NCBI GenBank assembly: GCA_015179125.1
Contig: WHVA01000326.1
Location: 1 to 64,000, forward strand
Direction: 5' to 3'
From: Gautieria morchelliformis
Taxonomy: Eukaryota; Basidiomycota; Agaricomycetes; Gomphales; Gomphaceae
Length of the DNA: 64,000 nt
In this document: piece by piece, positions 20,778-31,617 of the stretch
How positions within the stretch are numbered: position 1 is the stretch's first letter
How the letters are laid out: every line of letters begins with the position of its first letter
Notes under the pieces: model-generated
Told to the model about the DNA's origin: nothing
The model's input: the letters and a program-made list of their open reading frames with translations, nothing else
The model's database searches: none
Translations under genes and position numbers: made by a program

Positions 20778-21538
20778 GCCATCCCCCCATAACTCTGCTG
20801 AACAATGCTCACGCTGACCCAGCTCTCACAGAAACCTACCACTTAAACCTCAGCTCTCGCTTACTGCTGAACACCTTCCATGAGGGATTGGCCCTCCCGT
20901 GCCTCCCCGGCCAATTCATATACACCCCAGTCCCTCTGCTACTGCCCCGTCTCCTACACCCTGCCCTTAACCCCCTGACGTATTGCACCATATCATGTAT
21001 GAGCGCCCGCAGATGCACTGGAGATTCGAGGAGTTTCGACCGTCACTGGTCCCCCAGTGACGGGCTCCCTCCGTGGCAAGAGGCATAGACCCAGAGATGC
21101 AACCATCTCCATATATAAAGAAAGAGTGCGGCAGGTTTAGAATCGAGTCTCCAGCCCTGCCCAGGGCCAGGTGCATCTGCGGATACGCAATTTTCACTCC
21201 CATCTCTGACTCACACACTTAGACACATTAGTTCACTCTGTCGTTAGGGATCACTAGTACACTCGTAGATACAGTGCACCATAAGCGCCTTGTGCTTCCA
21301 GCACTATAATTGATATTCTCTCTCTCTCTCTCTGGATAGATTAGCTAATGTCAGTGGACCCCTTTGGATCCACTGTATAGTTCTTGTGTGGGAACCATGC
21401 GGCGGTTCCCCAGATCATCTTACCTTACACTGTCACTACATAGCACATGGAATAACCACATTTTGATCGAGTTCTGCTTGCCCTTGTGATACAAGGTCCT
21501 AAGATCTACTACCTTACAGCAAGGGGGCTTGAAGTTTG

Positions 21539-22487
21539 TAGTGATGGGCACGGCCTGGCTTGGCCTGAAAGCCGTGGCTTTGGCCTGGTTAGCGCTGGCT
21601 TTGGCTTGCAAAATCCTGAGCCAGGCCGTTGGCACTTGGCCTGGCTCGGCTCCAGCTTGGCCTTGGCTTGGGCCATGGCCTGTTGGTGGGGGAATGGATT
21701 GTAGACACAGATATCATTTTTTTGTATGTAGCGCAAAAGAGATTAAAACTCTTCCTTAAAATTCTTCCTCATCGTCAATGATGTCGTTGCAATCACTACC
21801 TGCCCCAGAATCGTCGGAATCATTGATATGATGACGACGCATGGCAAGTGGATGGTATAATAATAACAAGACTATATGACGACAAATCAACTCAGTGTTT
21901 GCACAGTGTCAAACCACTGTTATAGTTACCTATACGACGACAAATCAACTGTAGCATACAGGTGAGCGAAATACAATACGAGGGATTGAATGATGTCTTA
22001 CCTCAGTGTTTGCACGGTGTCAGACCATTGAGGGAGACTTTACATGACAGTAGCTACTTATAATTTCATGAGAACAATAAGACTTGCAATAAAGGGGGAT
22101 AAAAGAATGTCTTGCGACTGTGCAAGACCTAAAACAGTCAATAATGACCTGCTGACTAATCAGGGGCTTCGGGCACTGTGGTTTGCAACTCCAACAGATG
22201 GCAAGTGGGTAGAGAGTAAGGTTTAAGACCACTGTAACTACACTACATATCATAAAAAAGTGTTTATGTACGTGCCAGTATCAGAGCACAGATGTTCTTT
22301 TTGGCGACCGAAGATCCTGGATTTAAGCGCCCGCAGGCCCTGGCTTCCTGGCTTGGCTCTGGCCTGTCAAAAACTGAGCCAGGCCCTGGAGCCGGATGTG
22401 CCAATGGCCTGGGCCTGGTTTGGCTCGGCCTATCGGCGGCTCGGCCTGGCTCGGCAGACAGCCTGGGCCGAGCCGTGCCCATCACTA
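21539..22487. mobile_element. Non-autonomous hAT element with 8-bp TSD
   Basis: 949 bp with 16-bp terminal inverted repeats TAGTGATGGGCACGGC at both ends. GAAGTTTG flanks it on each side (21,531-21,538 and 22,488-22,495), the 8-bp duplication typical of hAT. The subterminal regions are packed with GGCCTGG/GGCTTGG/GGCTCGG motifs. There is no transposase ORF, so it must be mobilised in trans. It lies 20 bases beyond the solo Gypsy-R LTR. Confidence 0.93.
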
Positions 22488-22495
22488 GAAGTTTG

Positions 22496-23615
22496 AGGCT
22501 TGAAGGTCACCAACACTGGCAACACCAGCATGAGGAAGTCAGATGAAAGACTAGACCTATGCCTTTGGCAAGTGACTGTCTCGCAGGGAATCAGTACTTC
22601 TCTTGGTGCTACATGACAAGACAAAAGCTCACCGCACTGTTATGTAGGACGGAGAAGGCTAAGCGCCCTAACCTGGATTTCAGATGTGACAGGACAGATT
22701 GGGAGTTAAAATAGTAATGAAGTTTCAGTTGAACCTAAGAATAACTTTTTCTTTTGTCTTCATACCAGTCCTGTCCATATAATGGCAGGGACTGGTAACC
22801 GACTTGTTAATTGGGGGAAATGTCATGACTTGTTTATTATGACCCAATCCACCCCCATTCAACTAAGCACCTGTTGACATATCTATTTGCCTCATTTGCA
22901 GTTCAATGTGTTCCAAGCACCTTTGCCATTTGCACTATTTGCCATCACTCCCGCCACAAGCCATGACCAGTCACCCCTGACCGATGCCACACCACTATCC
23001 CCATCATCTGTCACCTCTGGGCCCACACTGGTGCTTGTATGGTCAGAAAGTATTTGCGCCATGCCCTGCCTGCCTTTCATGCAGGGTCAAGCCCTTGGGC
23101 CAGGAGGCAGCACAGGTTAGGACACATGCAGGTCCCAAGATATGTTATCCTGATTTGCTCTTTGCCATTCCACTTCCCTGTTGTTTCATGTTCATATCAA
23201 ACAGTTATTTCTATTGTATGTGTGTATTGTCTATTATGTATCTCAGCCCTACACCTCCTGTATCATTCCAACCCCTCATGGCCCCTCTCCATTTGCTGCT
23301 ACCTCACATCTCTTCAGTATAAGTAGTCTGCATTCACATGTATATTCCCTAGTACTACAATGACTTTTGGTCTGACTGGAAGGACATTATTATGACACAA
23401 GCTATAAATGATGTTGCTGAGAATTTCATTCCCTTTGACCCTGAAATCACTGCTGAAGATATCCACAAGGAAAGCTATGACATACATTGTATTGAGGACC
23501 CAATTCAGGGTTTTGAGCAAGAGGAGCAGGAAAGCTGGTCATATTCTCAACACTGTAGCTCAGGACCCTACAAAATTGCATGGCGATCTTGGCATTTTCA
23601 TTTCCAAAGAAGGAC
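22496..23615 (+). pseudogene. Repeat U, copy 3 (interrupted by Gypsy-1)
   Basis: The region from about 22,890 matches copy 1 (1-560) and copy 2 (2381-2545). The coding-like part contains SDWKDI, FIPFDPEITAEDI and GFEQEE. The reading frame that enters Gypsy-1 at 23,615 (GDLGIFISKEG) resumes after it at 31,618 (Y-T-Q-L-Q-DTLLKL-TARLQW) as far as a stop near 31,741. The 5-bp duplication CTGAC (23,616-23,620 and 31,618-31,622) marks the insertion. Function unknown. Confidence 0.55.
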
Positions 23616-23620
23616 CTGAC

Positions 23621-24291
23621 TGTTACAACCGTTCATTTCCGACTTCCGACCCTCAGTTCCGCCATACATTCCGCCTCTCCAATAGTTCCGCCACAACGTT
23701 CCGCCCCTCCGACATTTCCGACATTTCGCCCCTTGTACATTTCCCTTGTTCTTTCGACTCTATTACTCGGACCCACCGGACCCACCTCGCCATCCATCAA
23801 AACCATATATCCGGTCACCCTTGTAGTTCGTTGTCAGATATGTTCTTCCGACCCCTTGTTCTTTGCCATTGTTCTACCTTACCCTGAACCCCCCTTATAG
23901 TCCCATTGTTCCCAATTAGTTAGTTCCCACACATTGTACTCGACTTCCGCTTCCTCCGGAATTTGCTTAGTACAACACCATTACTTGTTGCTCTGCGCTT
24001 TGTATAAAACCCCCTCATGTATGTCTGTTATTCTGCAATCAGATAATCACCTTCGATACTTGATTTCCTTCGCTCCATCTCCTGTTCTTAGCACAGCGAG
24101 TCTAGCAAGATCTCAGTCTCTCGGTCTTCCGCTTTCCGACTCAAGTTCCGACCAAACCTCTGGTCCAGTACTTTCCGACTTCCGGCTCATTTCCGAAATA
24201 CCTAGGACGATAGTTCATTGGGGGCGCAACCTATAAGTTGAAGCCGCTGTCCTTTCCAGTTCCGACTTAGTGGAAATCTCGATACGTAACA
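23621..24291 (+). repeat. Gypsy-1 5' LTR
   Basis: 671 bp, TGTTAC...GTAACA. A TATAAAA box lies at about 24,002-24,008 (TGTATAAAAC), a plausible promoter. I count 16 TTCCG and one CGGAA on this strand. Confidence 0.95.
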
Positions 24292-24324
24292 GTATTATCT
24301 GATTCCCACCCGATAACTATCACT

Positions 24325-25767
24325 ATGCCTCCTCGTACCACAGCTACTTCAGCTCGAGCAGGAGCTGTCGAAGCTCTCTCTTATTTTGGCAATCTTAGAT
24401 CCGCAGCACCAAGGCACGCGGAACCCTCCAACAGCTCTCGTGCCGACGATGAGCTTTCCGATGCTTTTCCGCAACGTTTCGAAGAAGTTCCCGACGCTAA
24501 TCCCGACGACAATCCCGACTACGACGGGAATTCGACGAGTAGCAGCGGCGAACAAACAGCAGCGTCATACCGACGCCCAGCTCCACCACCACCACCTCCA
24601 CCAGGACCACCTCCAGGCGGCCCTCCAGGCGGCCCTCATGGCGGCCCACCCGGCGGTCCCCCAGGCGGTCCTCCCGGCGGTCCTCCACCTCCAATTCCAC
24701 CTCAGATTCCCGCCAACCCAGTTCCGCCCGCGCCAGTTCCGGATCTTGCACAAGCCATCGCCATGCTAGCCGGACAACTCCAGCGCCCGGCCCAAGCACC
24801 ACCACGCCCCAAGACAAAGGTCCGCGAACCAGATCAGTTCGACGGTTCCGACCCCAAGAAGCTCCAGCCATTTCTGGTTCAGCTTCAACTCAATTTCCGT
24901 GATCGTCCCGACGCCTTTCCCGACGACGAACGAAAGGTCAATTATGCCCTTTCCTATCTCCGAGGCACGGCGCTCGACTATTTCGAACCCGCCCTCATGG
25001 ATCCGTTCGCTCTCGTCGACTGGGCCGACGATTACCCCAATTTCATTTCCGAACTCCGCAGCAACTTCGGACCATTTGATATGGAAGCCGATGCGGAGAA
25101 CGAACTCGATAAGCTTCGCATGAAAGACACTCATAAGATAGCTAAATATATCGTCACGTTTCAGCAGCTCGCTCCTCGAGTCCAATGGGGAGAAGCCGCA
25201 CTCCGACGCCAGTTTTACATGGGCTTGCCATCCCGGATCAAGGATGAAATTGCCCGCGTCGGAAAACCCGCCACCCTTACCGACCTCCGCAACCTCGCCC
25301 AATCCATCGATTCGCGCTACTGGGAAAGACACTCCGAGATTGCTCGTGAAACATCCACCCAGAGCAAGAACGACAAGTCTTCCGACAAGAAGTCTGATAA
25401 AGACAAGAAGAAGACCAATTCCGGAAACACCAACTCCGGAAGCAACAACAACAACAACAGTTATGGATCCAACTCCGGCAACCGGAACAACAACAACACC
25501 CCTCGGAACAACCAGGCCTCTGGTTCTAACACCAACGCCCGGAAGAGTACCCCGGATCTTTCCGACAAACTTGGGAAAGACGGGAAACTAACCCCTGTAG
25601 AACGCCAGCGTCGCATGGACAACAACCTTTGCCTCTTCTGCGGCAAAGGAGGTCACGTCGCTCGCGACTGCACTCGCGCTTCCGCCTCCGCTGCTAAGGC
25701 CAAAGGCCGCGCAGCAAAGACGGAAGAGAAGTCCGAAGCGGTTCCCGCTGCGGATTCAAAAAAATAG
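24325..25767 (+). CDS. Gypsy-1 Gag
   Basis: 480 residues. A long Pro-Gly-rich tract sits near residues 85-135, followed by the retrotransposon Gag core (F-G-D-P-K-LQPFL...R-T-ALDYF) and a zinc knuckle CLFCGKGGHVARDC near the C-terminus. Asn/Ser-rich low complexity lies between core and knuckle. It forms the intracellular particle in this family. Confidence 0.93.
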   Translation: MPPRTTATSARAGAVEALSYFGNLRSAAPRHAEPSNSSRADDELSDAFPQRFEEVPDANPDDNPDYDGNSTSSSGEQTAASYRRPAPPPPPPPGPPPGGPPGGPHGGPPGGPPGGPPGGPPPPIPPQIPANPVPPAPVPDLAQAIAMLAGQLQRPAQAPPRPKTKVREPDQFDGSDPKKLQPFLVQLQLNFRDRPDAFPDDERKVNYALSYLRGTALDYFEPALMDPFALVDWADDYPNFISELRSNFGPFDMEADAENELDKLRMKDTHKIAKYIVTFQQLAPRVQWGEAALRRQFYMGLPSRIKDEIARVGKPATLTDLRNLAQSIDSRYWERHSEIARETSTQSKNDKSSDKKSDKDKKKTNSGNTNSGSNNNNNSYGSNSGNRNNNNTPRNNQASGSNTNARKSTPDLSDKLGKDGKLTPVERQRRMDNNLCLFCGKGGHVARDCTRASASAAKAKGRAAKTEEKSEAVPAADSKK

Positions 25768-25921
25768 TCAGCAGTCCTCCAGCCTCCGCACGAGCTGAGG
25801 GCTGTGTTGACCCCATTCGTGCGACAAACGAGGTTAAACTCAACGCATCCGCTCTTTCGTCCCCGACTCTCTCTCTGTTCCGCTCACTTCCGACACCATT
25901 TCCGCACCCCCGTTTACAGCA

Positions 25922-28900
25922 TTGGTCGACTCCGGTTCGACTCATTGTTTCCTCGATTCCGACTTTGTTTTGAAACATAAACTTCCGACCCGCAACATTC
26001 CGACTATTCCGCTCCGCCTTTTCGACGGGTCTTCCAACACGGGAGTTTCCCAAGTTGTGGATCTGTCTATCCGTTTCGCTACTGGGGACAACCATGAAGT
26101 TACGTTTTACGTTACTCCGCTAGATGCTAGCTGTTCCGTTGTACTAGGACACAATTGGCTCACCCGATATAATCCGTCGATTAACTGGGCATTGGGTCAA
26201 ATACAGTTCCGTACCCCGGATCAACTTCCGTCTATTCCGACGTCTTCTGCAAAGATGGCTCAGGCCTCTTCCGCAACTCCGCTCGTGGATTCAGTTCCGC
26301 ACTCCGGTCCCGCTTTAGCACCTCCGCCCCTCGAAGCTCCTCGAATTGCGCTCGTTTCCGCCATCGCTTTCCGCGTATTGCAACGGCAAGATGATACGAC
26401 CGTTTTCCAGCTTCACCTCTCCGATTCGGCTTCAGTCAAGGCTCGTTCCGCCTCGACTTCCGCTCCGGTCGACATGAGCTCAGTTCCGGAAGAATATCGG
26501 GACTTCCCGGACGTGTTCAATAAGGCCAAAGCCGACAAACCTGCTGAACATCGACCTTACGATCTGAAGATAGAATTGGAAGAAGGAGCATCTCCGCCCC
26601 TTGGCCCGATCTACTCTCTTTCGCAAAGTGAACTCCTAACTCTCCGAGAGTTCGTCGATGAACATCTCAACATGGGCTTTATCCGCCCTTCGCTGTCTCC
26701 GCACGGCGCTCCGGTCCTCTTCGTCAAGAAGAAGGATGGATCTTTCCGCCTCTGCGTCGATTTCCGCGGACTCAATGCCCTCACTAAAAAGGACAAATAT
26801 CCGCTTCCGCGCATTTCCGATTTACTCGACACTCCCCACAGGGCGAAGATCTACACCAAAATTGACCTACGGCACGCTTATCACCTTGTCCGCATCCGGG
26901 AAGGTGACGAGTGGAAAACCACTTTCCGCACCCGCTACGGCGCTTTTGAGTGGGTTGTCATGCCTTTTGGTCTAACCAATGCTCCCGCCGCTTTTCAGCG
27001 ATTCATGAACGACGTATTTTCCGACCTCCTCGACGTATGCGTTTTAGTCTACATTGACGACATCCTCATCTATTCCGACACACCGGAAAAACATCGAGAA
27101 CATGTCCGCGAAGTACTCCGCCGTCTACGCAAACACCATCTCTACGCAAAAGCAGAGAAATGCGAATGGCATCGCGACACGGTCGAATACCTCGGCTACA
27201 TCCTCTCTCCAACAGGTCTTACCATGGCAGAGGACAAGGTCAAGGCAATTCAAGAATGGCCGGAACCCCGACGTGTTAAGGATGTGCAGTCTTTCCTTGG
27301 CTTCGCCAACTTTTACCGACGTTTCATTTATAATTTTTCCGACATTACTGTTCCGCTCACGCGTCTCACCAGGAAGGGTGCCCCATGGAATTTCACACCG
27401 GAATGCCGCTCCGCATTTGAAGCTCTCAAATCGGCCTTCACCACGGCTCCCATACTCGGTTTCTGGATTCCTGATGCCCAACTTGTACTCGAAACTGACG
27501 CTTCTGACTACGCGCTAGCCGCCATTCTTTCCATCATTTCACCCACGACGGAGAAATTCATCCGATCGCCTTTCATTCCCGCACCTTTTCCGCCCCGGAA
27601 CTCAACTACGACGTCCACGATAAGGAACTACTTGCGATTTTCGAAGCCTTCAAAATCTGGAGACATTACCTCGAAGGTCCAACTTATCCGATCGACGTTG
27701 TAACGGATCATAAGAACCTTGAGTATTTTGCAACCACTAAGATTTTGACTCGCCGTCAAGTCCGCTGGTCTGAATACCTCTCACAGTTCAACATGGTGAT
27801 CCGTTTCCGCCCCGGAAAGCTCGGAGCAAAACCCGACGCACTCACTAGACGTTGGGACGTCTACCCAAAAGAGGGAAGCAGCGACTATGCCAGCGTTAAT
27901 CCGCACAATTTCCGCCCAGTATTCTCTACTGAGCAACTGGCATCGTCCCTGCGTGCCACAGCATTGCAGTTTCCGCTACTCCGCGCCTCAATTATTATGG
28001 ACACCGAGTCTCTCCATTCCGACATCCGTTCCGCACTCCGTTCCGACCCCACCTCCGCAACCCACCTCGATGACCCCACCAGTCCTGGATGGTCCCTCGA
28101 TTCCGACGGATTTCTCCGGTACAAGTCCCGTATTTACGTTCCGGACACCAACGATCTACGACTTCGCGTGCTCCAGCAAAGCCACGATCATCCGCTCTCA
28201 GGACACCAAGGCCAGAACAAGACCCTCGACATAATCCGACGCACCTATACTTGGCCTCTCCTCCGCACGATGGTCCAAGACTACTGCAAGTCATGCACCA
28301 CCTGTATGCGAGCCAAGCCTCAACGTCACAAACCCTACGGCCTCCTGAAGCAACTTCCGATCCCGGATCAACCCTGGAATTCGATATCCATGGATTTCAT
28401 TGAGAAACTTCCTAAGTCATCCGGCTATGATACCATTCTAGTGATCGTTGACCGCCTTACAAAGCAGTCCATCTTTATTCCGACCTACGACACCATAACT
28501 TCCGCCCAGCTCGCACAGCTCTTTGTGCTCCACGTCTTTTCCAAGCACGGAATCCCTTCCCATGTCACTTCCGACCGTGGATCCGAATTCGTGTCCTCCT
28601 TTTTCCGCACACTCGGCAAGGCTCTCGACATGAAGCTCCACTTCACTTCCGGTTATCACCCCGAAGGAGACGGACAAACGGAACGTACTAATCAGACCCT
28701 TGAGCAGTATCTCCGCGTCTATTGCAACTACCAACATAGCAATTGGTCCGACCTTCTTCCGCTCGCGGAATTTGCCTACAACAACGCGCCTTCCGCTACC
28801 ACCGGAATTTCACCCTTTTATGCCAACAAGGGCTACCACCCGAATCTCGCCATCCACCCTGAACGCGACCTCGCCTCTGCAAGAGCCCGAGATTTCGTTG

Positions 28901-29469
28901 TGGAACTTGACGACCTTCACCAGCACCTCCGAGAGAACATTACCGCTGCCCAGAAGAGATACCAAACTTCCGCTGATCGGAAACGCCTTCTGCAACCGGC
29001 ATTCGAGATAGGCGACAAAGCCTTTGTCAAAGCGGAAAACTTCCGCACCACTCGCCCCTCGAAGAAGCTCTCTGAGAAATACCTCGGCCCTTACGAGATC
29101 ATCGCTAAGGCCGGCAGTCGTTCTTTCACCCTCAGACTTCCTGACAATATGCGCGCAGTACATCCGGTATTCCATGTCTCCATGCTTGAACCCGCAGTTC
29201 CGAATACAATTCCGAATCGAGAACAACCTCCGCCTCCGCCAGTCGTCATCGACGGAGAACCGGAATATGAGATTTCGGAAATTCTCAACTCCAAGCTCGA
29301 CAGAAGATACCGCTGCCAACTCCAGTACCTAGTCAAGTGGGCAGGCTATGAAAACACTGACGAAGAGACTTCGTGGATTTCCGCCACGGAACTTGACCAC
29401 GCCTCTGACCTCGTCTCTGATTTCCACAAGTCATATCCTGACAAGCCTGGCCCCATTTCCACGCCCTAG
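25922..29469 (+). pseudogene. Gypsy-1 Pol region (protease, RT, RNase H, integrase, chromodomain)
   Basis: Recognisable in order: aspartic protease (LVDSGSTHCF), reverse transcriptase (LCVDFRGLNALT, MPFGLTNAPAAFQ, VYIDDILIYS), RNase H (LETDASDYAL), integrase zinc-binding and catalytic core (H-P-G-H...C-TC, MDFIEKLP, TSDRGSEF, HPEGDGQTER), and a C-terminal chromodomain (YLVKWAGYEN-DEETSW). The chromodomain places it among chromoviruses, which target heterochromatin. It is a fossil with about one break. Confidence 0.93.
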
Positions 29470-29598
29470 TCATTTCCGACCTCATTTCCGACGCCCATTG
29501 ATTCTTACAGTTCTCAAGTCATTTGTCAAAATCCGATTAATTTCCCGTTACTCTATTTTCCGACACTTCAAGAAACTATCTACAAGTCCTTGATACCC

Positions 29599-30823
29599 CT
29601 ACTCCTCCCCCATTGTCTCCGCCTCGACCTCTTTTTCCGCTTCCGGCGCTTTCTCCGCCTCCCCTACCTCGACACTCACCAACTCCATTTCCACCCTTTC
29701 CCTCGTTTCCGCCCCCCCGCTCGGACCCGCTTCCTCCCCAATTCCCTGCTCCCGCAGCCGCGCATCCATTCGGTCCCGGACCAGATCATTCCGCCACCGC
29801 ATTTCCCGCGTCAACTGCTGCAGGACTGTAGACATGACAGTCATCTGGTTCTGAATTGACAGAACCTGATGCTGCTGAACCTCTGCCATGTCGACCATGA
29901 TATCCCGGATTTCGCGTTGCTGTTCCCGCATGGCCCTCAGCGACCCGGCAATGTCAAGGAGCGGAGAAGCCATGGTGAACCGGTTCAACACCGCCTGTGC
30001 CGACTTTCCGGTCACCGGAAAGGATTCCTCGGCCCTCCCTCCGCTCGGTCCCGGTTCCGCCTTCGGATTTGACTCCTCAACCTTCTGTTTCTTTCGCTCC
30101 AGCCTCGAAGCGCACCCGTCCACAACGCAGCGCCTTTTCCTGTCACGGCACTGGTCGCACGACGTTTCCCGTGGATTGCTCGACCACGTGCAATCCACCC
30201 CCTTAGACTTGCATGGGTCACAAGGGGCCTTTTCCTCTTCGCCGTCCCGAGTTTTCCGCTTCTTAGTCGCGGGATTTTCCGGCCCCAGTTCACGGAGTTC
30301 TAACATCCGACTCAACTTCTCCTTTCGAGCCTTCTGGAATGCGTCCGCTCGAGTTTTCCGTTCCGCCACAAGGTTCACCGGGGTCGCAATCTCCTTTTGC
30401 TTCCCTTTTCCTTCCGGAGTCGGTGTACTTTCCGCCGAACCTTCCGAGTCTGACTCTGACTCGTCCTGAACATGATTCTGGAAGAACTCTAGTTAATTTC
30501 AAGATCATTTCCGCCGGACATTTCCCACTCACCTGATCCCTTTCCGCTTTCTCCGCAGCCGCTTTCTCTGCAGCAGCCTTGTCCGCAGCAGCCTTCCGTG
30601 CCGCGTTCCGTTTCCGTTTTTCTTCACGAACGCGCTCCTCCTCGCGGCGTTCGCGCTCTTTCCTCTCCTGCTCCTTCCGCTCCTTCTCCCGACGTTCTTT
30701 CTCTTTCCGCGCAGCTTCCTCAGCCTCGCGTTTCTCGGCCATTTCCTTTTGCGCGAGCATATCAGCGAAGTGCTGTTTCATCTCCGCGCTGGACATCTTA
30801 GAGAAATCTACTGGGGCACTCAT
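29599..30823 (-). CDS. Gypsy-1 antisense accessory gene: coiled coil plus GAL4-type Zn2Cys6 cluster
   Basis: It lies wholly inside Gypsy-1, between the chromodomain and the 3' LTR, on the strand opposite to pol. Two coding blocks (30,823-30,533 and 30,477-29,599) are separated by a 55-nt stretch with GT-AG ends and keep frame, giving about 389 residues. The first block is extremely Glu/Arg/Lys/Ala-rich, a likely coiled coil. The second has a cluster C-x2-C-x6-C-x10-C-x2-C-x6-C (30,222-30,127, including CDPCKSKGVDC and CDQCRDRKRRC), the spacing of fungal GAL4-type binuclear zinc domains. A helical stretch rich in Met/Gln/Arg and an acidic tail follow. It is not a known retrotransposon protein to me. 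A DNA-binding or regulatory role is inferred from the cluster only. Confidence 0.7.
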
Positions 30824-30945
30824 GATGGAATAGGGAGAAGACGCGTTTGTCTTTCAGCCTATATTTCAAACTCCGACGCGTTTGTTCACAGGTCACGTGA
30901 TTCCGACTTGTGGTCTCGCAGGGCTCGACCTTAGAAGGGAGATAC

Positions 30946-31617
30946 TGTTACAACCGTTCATTTCCGACTTCCGACCCTCAGTTCCGCCATACATTCCGCC
31001 TCTCCAATAGTTCCGCCACAACGTTCCGCCCCTCCGACATTTCCGACATTTCGCCCCTTGTACATTTCCCTTGTTCTTTCGACTCTATTACTCGGACCCA
31101 CCGGACCCACCTCGCCATCCATCAAAACCATATATCCGGTCACCCTTGTAGTTCGTTGTCAGATATGTTCTTCCGACCCCTTGTTCTTTGCCATTGTTCT
31201 ACCTTACCCTGAACCCCCCTTATAGTCCCATTGTTCCCAATTAGTTAGTTCCCACACATTGTACTCGACTTCCGCTTCCTCCGGAATTTGCTTAGTACAA
31301 CACCATTACTTGTTGCTCTGCGCTTTGTATAAAACCCCCCTCATGTATGTCTGTTATTCTGAAATCAGATAATCACCTTCGATACTTGATTTCCTTCGCT
31401 CCATCTCCTGTTCTTAGCACAGCGAGTCTAGCAAGATCTCAGTCTCTCGGTCTTCCGCTTTCCGACTCAAGTTCCGACCAAACCTCTGGTCCAGTACTTT
31501 CCGACTTCCGGCTCATTTCCGAAATACCTAGGACGATAGTTCATTGGGGGCGCAACCTATAAGTTGAAGCCGCTGTCCTTTCCAGTTCCGACTTAGTGGA
31601 AATCTCGATACGTAACA
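30946..31617 (+). repeat. Gypsy-1 3' LTR
   Basis: 672 bp, differing from the 5' LTR by one base and one extra C in a C-run. It is followed by the duplicated CTGAC. Confidence 0.95.

Larger units (their letters stand above)
15243..21331 (+). mobile_element. Tad-like LINE, nearly full length, with 13-bp TSD
   Basis: A 6.1-kb non-LTR retrotransposon with two ORFs, a 5' leader of about 156 bases, a 3' untranslated region of about 550 bases and a (TC)n tail (about 21,317-21,331). The bases CTGGATAGATTAG lie at both edges (15,230-15,242 and 21,332-21,344) as a 13-bp target duplication. The uninterrupted LTR copy at 1126-1358 shows the equivalent empty site. ORF2 combines an AP endonuclease, reverse transcriptase, RNase H and a C-terminal Cys-His motif, as in fungal Tad1-group elements. 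ORF2 has a few lesions, so this copy is probably dead but not old. Confidence 0.93.
15176..21518 (+). mobile_element. Solo LTR of Gypsy-R family, split by a LINE
   Basis: The LTR starts TGTAAATACC at 15,176 and ends CCTTACA at 21,518. Without the LINE and one duplication it is about 241 bp and aligns along its length with the LTR copies at 1126-1358 (opposite strand) and 51,450-51,665. Flanks are GCAGG (15,171-15,175) and GCAAG (21,519-21,523), a 5-bp target duplication with one mismatch. It is older than the LINE inside it. Its outer edge is 28 bases from the RPC11 start codon. Confidence 0.88.
23621..31617 (+). mobile_element. Gypsy-1: young chromodomain Ty3/Gypsy element
   Basis: An 8.0-kb LTR retrotransposon fossil with LTRs at 23,621-24,291 and 30,946-31,617. 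The LTRs begin TGTTAC, end GTAACA and differ at only two places in about 671 bases, so the insertion is recent. TSD is CTGAC on both sides. Parts in order: gag (Pro/Gly-rich, zinc knuckle), protease, reverse transcriptase, RNase H, integrase, chromodomain, then an accessory gene on the opposite strand. The architecture is complete; the pol region is not a single open frame, with about one break. TTCCG is strikingly frequent on the element's sense strand. Confidence 0.96.

Noticed and set aside
24565-24871. Trp/Arg-rich frame antisense to gag
   Set aside because: Created by the complement of the Pro/Gly repeat tract in Gag.
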